A DNA stretch of 8,752 nt from Oscillospiraceae bacterium (GTDB lineage: Bacteria > Bacillota_A > Clostridia > Oscillospirales > WRJC01), in assembly GCA_009785015.1 (NCBI GenBank), contig WQXD01000152.1, positions 1-8,752 of the forward strand. Direction: 5' to 3'. The translations under genes and the position numbers were made by a program. This document shows positions 6,640-8,752 of this stretch, piece by piece. The notes under the pieces were generated by a model. It had not been told where the DNA came from and did not search any database. It saw nothing but the letters and a program-made list of their open reading frames with translations. Position 1 is the stretch's first letter; every line of letters begins with the position of its first letter.

Positions 6640-6649
6640 TGTATACAAT
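6638..6649. promoter_or_regulatory. Perfect 12-bp palindrome overlapping the -10/start region, candidate operator
   Basis: ATTGTATACAAT is a perfect inverted repeat that begins inside the -10 element and spans the expected transcription start. A dimeric repressor bound here would block the promoter. The TTGTATACAA core resembles operators known for some GntR-family regulators, but no such regulator gene is in the window. A 12-base palindrome in AT-rich DNA can occur by chance. Confidence 0.4.
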
Positions 6650-6689
6650 GTCAATATTTATCTTAAAAAGAAAGCGGTCGGATTAAAAA

Positions 6690-7256
6690 ATGCCCACAAG
6701 ACAGAATTTCGAATTGATATCCATATGCATAGTTTCGGCGCTTCTGATAATTTTCGCCTCGCTCTATTTTGTCGGCACGAAAAAACGAAAAAACCTGCGC
6801 GCCGCGATAAAAAACTCAGACGATTTATATAAAAACTACAACAGGGAACTCGATGAATTTGTTGAAAATATGCGCATAATGACCGCGCAGCTGGATCTGC
6901 TTTTTGAACTGGGCCCCGTTTTCACCGTTTGTTACGATTACATCCAAAACTTTTTCTATATAAGCGAAAACGGCCAGTCGCAGCTCGGATTCGGCGAGTT
7001 GGACGGCGGCGAGGCCGACCAGAAAAAATTCGAAAGCCTGATACACGGCGAAGATTTGTCCCTGTATGAGGAAGTGACGGATTTTGAGGATATACGAAAG
7101 CGCGAAATAGCGGACAGCCCGTATATAATCAGGCTGAAGGGCCAAGGGGAAAGCTACAAGAATTATCTGATGCGCGTCAGGCCGATATACGACGAGGACG
7201 GCATAAACAAGGCCATTGTCGCCGCTTTTATAAACACGGACTATATCGCGAAATAA
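6690..7256 (+). CDS. Single-pass membrane protein with a PAS-like domain, no output domain
   Basis: I do not recognise a named gene for this 188-residue protein. Residues about 8-29 form one transmembrane helix followed by KKRK, so the rest is probably cytoplasmic. Residues about 31-70 are charged and helical, likely a coiled coil or signalling linker. Residues about 70-186 look like a PAS fold of the PAS_3 type: a 'YISENGQSQLGF' strand-turn (90-101), FESLIHGEDLSLYEEV (114-129) resembling the 'F..LIHPeD...' helix, then YIIRLKGQG (145-153) and MRVRPIYDEDGINKAIVAAF (161-180) as the closing strands. No histidine kinase, GGDEF or DNA-binding output follows. It precedes the response regulator by 47 bases and shares its promoter, so it may sense a signal and modulate the two-component system. 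The ribosome binding site before the ATG is weak. Confidence 0.7.
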   Translation: MPTRQNFELISICIVSALLIIFASLYFVGTKKRKNLRAAIKNSDDLYKNYNRELDEFVENMRIMTAQLDLLFELGPVFTVCYDYIQNFFYISENGQSQLGFGELDGGEADQKKFESLIHGEDLSLYEEVTDFEDIRKREIADSPYIIRLKGQGESYKNYLMRVRPIYDEDGINKAIVAAFINTDYIAK

Positions 7257-7288
7257 ATAAGCGTTGTGGAAAAACAGGGCTGTTTGAC

Positions 7289-7296
7289 GGGAGGGG
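7289..7296 (+). promoter_or_regulatory. Strong ribosome binding site of the response regulator
   Basis: GGGAGGGG lies 7 bases before the ATG at 7304. It is much stronger than the site before the preceding PAS-like gene, which suggests higher translation of the regulator than of its partner. Confidence 0.75.
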
Positions 7297-7303
7297 CAAA
7301 CCT

Positions 7304-8017
7304 ATGAAAGTCGTTATATGCGAAGACGAAAAAGCTTTTTCGGATCAGCTTGCGGGGTATATAAAAGAATGGGCAGCCGAAAAAGGCGTTTTGGTTGATA
7401 TATTCAAGTACACAACCGCCGAAGAATTTCTGTATGAGTGGCAGGACGGAGAAGACTACGACATAATATTTTTGGACATCATAATGGGGTATATAGACGG
7501 CATGGAGCTGGCAGAAAAAATCCGTGAGACAAATACGGATATACCCATTGTCTTTGTGACTAATATAAAGGAATATAGATACGCAGCTGACGGATACGAA
7601 GTATCGGCGATGCGTTATTTGGAAAAACCGGTGCAAAAAGAAAAAATTTTTTATTGCCTTGACCAGGTCAATCAAGCCGACAGGATAAAAAAATATTTTC
7701 TGCTCAAAGACGCGGAGAGGACTTTCAGAATTCCCCACGAGGATATTATCTACATAAGCGTGTATTCGCATACGGCTACGGCAGTGACCGCGTCGAAAAG
7801 ATACGAATTCAGGAAAACCACTTCGCAGATTTTGGAAGAACTGGACGACGCGCTGTTTGTGAAATGCCATAAGGCATATATCATAAACATACGGCGCGTG
7901 GAATCCGTATCAAAAACCTGCGCAATTATGTCAAACGGCGATGAGATCCCCATAAGCAAAAATATCGCGTGGGAAATATACGATATGTTTCACAAATATA
8001 ATACAAATAAGCTGTAG
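7304..8017 (+). CDS. LytTR-family response regulator (AgrA/ComE type)
   Basis: This 237-residue protein has a receiver domain (about 1-122) and a LytTR DNA-binding domain (about 132-232). The receiver has the acidic pocket CEDE (E7, D8), the phosphoacceptor D58 in IIFLDIIMG, T86 in VFVTN and K108 in YLEKPV, so all phosphotransfer residues are present. The LytTR domain shows the IPHEDIIYISVYSHTATAV strands and the hallmark FVKCHKAYIINIRRVE (185-200). Such regulators bind paired direct repeats upstream of target promoters and are phosphorylated by GHKL-type membrane kinases. The likely partner kinase begins 20 bases downstream. Length is typical for the family. Targets are unknown; I saw no obvious pair of LytTR direct repeats before this operon. 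Confidence 0.94.
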   Translation: MKVVICEDEKAFSDQLAGYIKEWAAEKGVLVDIFKYTTAEEFLYEWQDGEDYDIIFLDIIMGYIDGMELAEKIRETNTDIPIVFVTNIKEYRYAADGYEVSAMRYLEKPVQKEKIFYCLDQVNQADRIKKYFLLKDAERTFRIPHEDIIYISVYSHTATAVTASKRYEFRKTTSQILEELDDALFVKCHKAYIINIRRVESVSKTCAIMSNGDEIPISKNIAWEIYDMFHKYNTNKL

Positions 8018-8037
8018 CGGAGAGGAGCCCCGTAAAA

Positions 8038-8752
8038 ATGCCGGTCGAATGGATTATTTTTGAAATATTTGTCAATATCGTCGAGATAAGCATTGTATTT
8101 TATATACTGTGCAAAAAATTTTCGGCAAAATACCAAACTTTTATTCCAACGCTTTTGTTTGCGGCATTATCCGTCGTTTGTATGTCGATGCAGTTATTTA
8201 TCCCCGAGGGACTGCCGTCCGTTGACGCCGTTGTTTTTGTTGTATTCATTGTTTATGTGCTGTTTTTCAGAAACGGAAACATTTTGAAAAAAATATTTTG
8301 GGTGGCGCTGATAGAAGGTTTATTTATCAGCATCGCTCTTTCGACTACTGCGTTGTTATCGTTCATAACCGATACCAAAAGCATAGACATAATAACCAAT
8401 TCCACGAATATAAGGCTGATGACGATAGTTATAGTACACGTGATAGATTTTATAGTGTTTTTTATACTGTCCAAGGACAGAAAAAAAACGGAATTTTTAT
8501 TCAGCCCGTCTTTGATGATATGTTTCGTAATACCGCTGATCAGCCTTTTGTCCATAATTGCGGTTTATGAAATACTGATAAGCGATATACGGCAAAATAT
8601 TCCGGAGCCGCTGATTTATGTGGTTGCTTTCAGCTATATTGTCATCAATATCGTGATTTTTATATTGTACGAAACAATGAACAAGGAAGCCGAAAAAAAC
8701 TCCATATTGACGGCGAACCAGCAAAAATATGAAATTACCAAACGACACAATG
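8038..8752 (+). CDS. AgrC/GHKL-type sensor histidine kinase, membrane sensor half (cut by window edge)
   Basis: The frame from ATG 8038 stays open for 238 codons to the window end. AGGAG at 8023-8027, 10 bases upstream, supports the start. Hydrophobic segments lie at about 4-25, 32-51, 62-77, 84-109, 127-144, 158-181 and 193-212, giving six or seven membrane passes with little extracellular sequence. After the last helix comes a charged linker ending in QQKYEITKRHN, the kind of dimerisation-helix lead-in that precedes the 'RHD' phosphohistidine motif of AgrC-like kinases. The H-box and ATPase domain lie beyond the edge, so the kinase call rests on topology, the linker and the adjacent LytTR regulator. 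Members of this class often sense secreted peptides. No AgrB- or AgrD-like gene is visible; one could lie further right. Confidence 0.83.
   Translation, partial: MPVEWIIFEIFVNIVEISIVFYILCKKFSAKYQTFIPTLLFAALSVVCMSMQLFIPEGLPSVDAVVFVVFIVYVLFFRNGNILKKIFWVALIEGLFISIALSTTALLSFITDTKSIDIITNSTNIRLMTIVIVHVIDFIVFFILSKDRKKTEFLFSPSLMICFVIPLISLLSIIAVYEILISDIRQNIPEPLIYVVAFSYIVINIVIFILYETMNKEAEKNSILTANQQKYEITKRHN

Overview
The window looks like chromosomal DNA from a low-to-mid-GC Firmicute, probably a gut-type clostridium (Clostridia). This is inferred from strong GGAGG-type ribosome binding sites, tightly packed genes, an AgrA/AgrC-type two-component system, and a speE-speB-carboxyspermidine dehydrogenase-carboxyspermidine decarboxylase cluster, an arrangement I associate with clostridial genomes. 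No mobile element, CRISPR array, rRNA or tRNA was found. There is no gene-free stretch longer than 300 bases; the largest gap is the divergent promoter region at 6504-6689.

Minus-strand block (5905 down to 1). Six genes run leftwards with gaps of 20 bases or fewer: a GH4 family NAD-dependent glycosidase (melA-like, 5905-4457), spermidine synthase speE (4448-3606), agmatinase-type ureohydrolase speB (3605-2763), carboxy(nor)spermidine dehydrogenase (2759-1557), carboxy(nor)spermidine decarboxylase nspC (1557-418), and the first 132 codons of a membrane-anchored Hanks-type Ser/Thr kinase (398-1, cut by the window edge). Stop and start codons touch or overlap at speE/speB (TAAATG) and dehydrogenase/decarboxylase (TAATG), which suggests translational coupling. 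The four central enzymes make polyamines: SpeB yields putrescine from agmatine (or spermidine from aminopropylagmatine). Spermidine can then be made by aminopropyl transfer (SpeE) or by aspartate-semialdehyde condensation and decarboxylation (dehydrogenase plus NspC). The genes for arginine decarboxylase and S-adenosylmethionine decarboxylase are not in the window.

Middle (6503-6008, minus). This is a broken gene of the AAA-ATPase-like/PD-(D/E)XK nuclease family. Its promoter, ribosome binding site and N-terminal ATPase motif are intact. A large internal deletion with a frame change joins the N-terminus to the region just before the nuclease domain, and the nuclease domain is gone.

Plus-strand block (6690 to the right edge). 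Behind an extended -10 promoter that overlaps a perfect 12-bp palindrome, three genes run rightwards: a small single-pass membrane protein with a PAS-like domain, a LytTR response regulator (AgrA type), and the multi-pass membrane sensor region of an AgrC/GHKL-type histidine kinase, cut before its H-box. Together they look like a sensory operon with an unusual PAS-only first gene.
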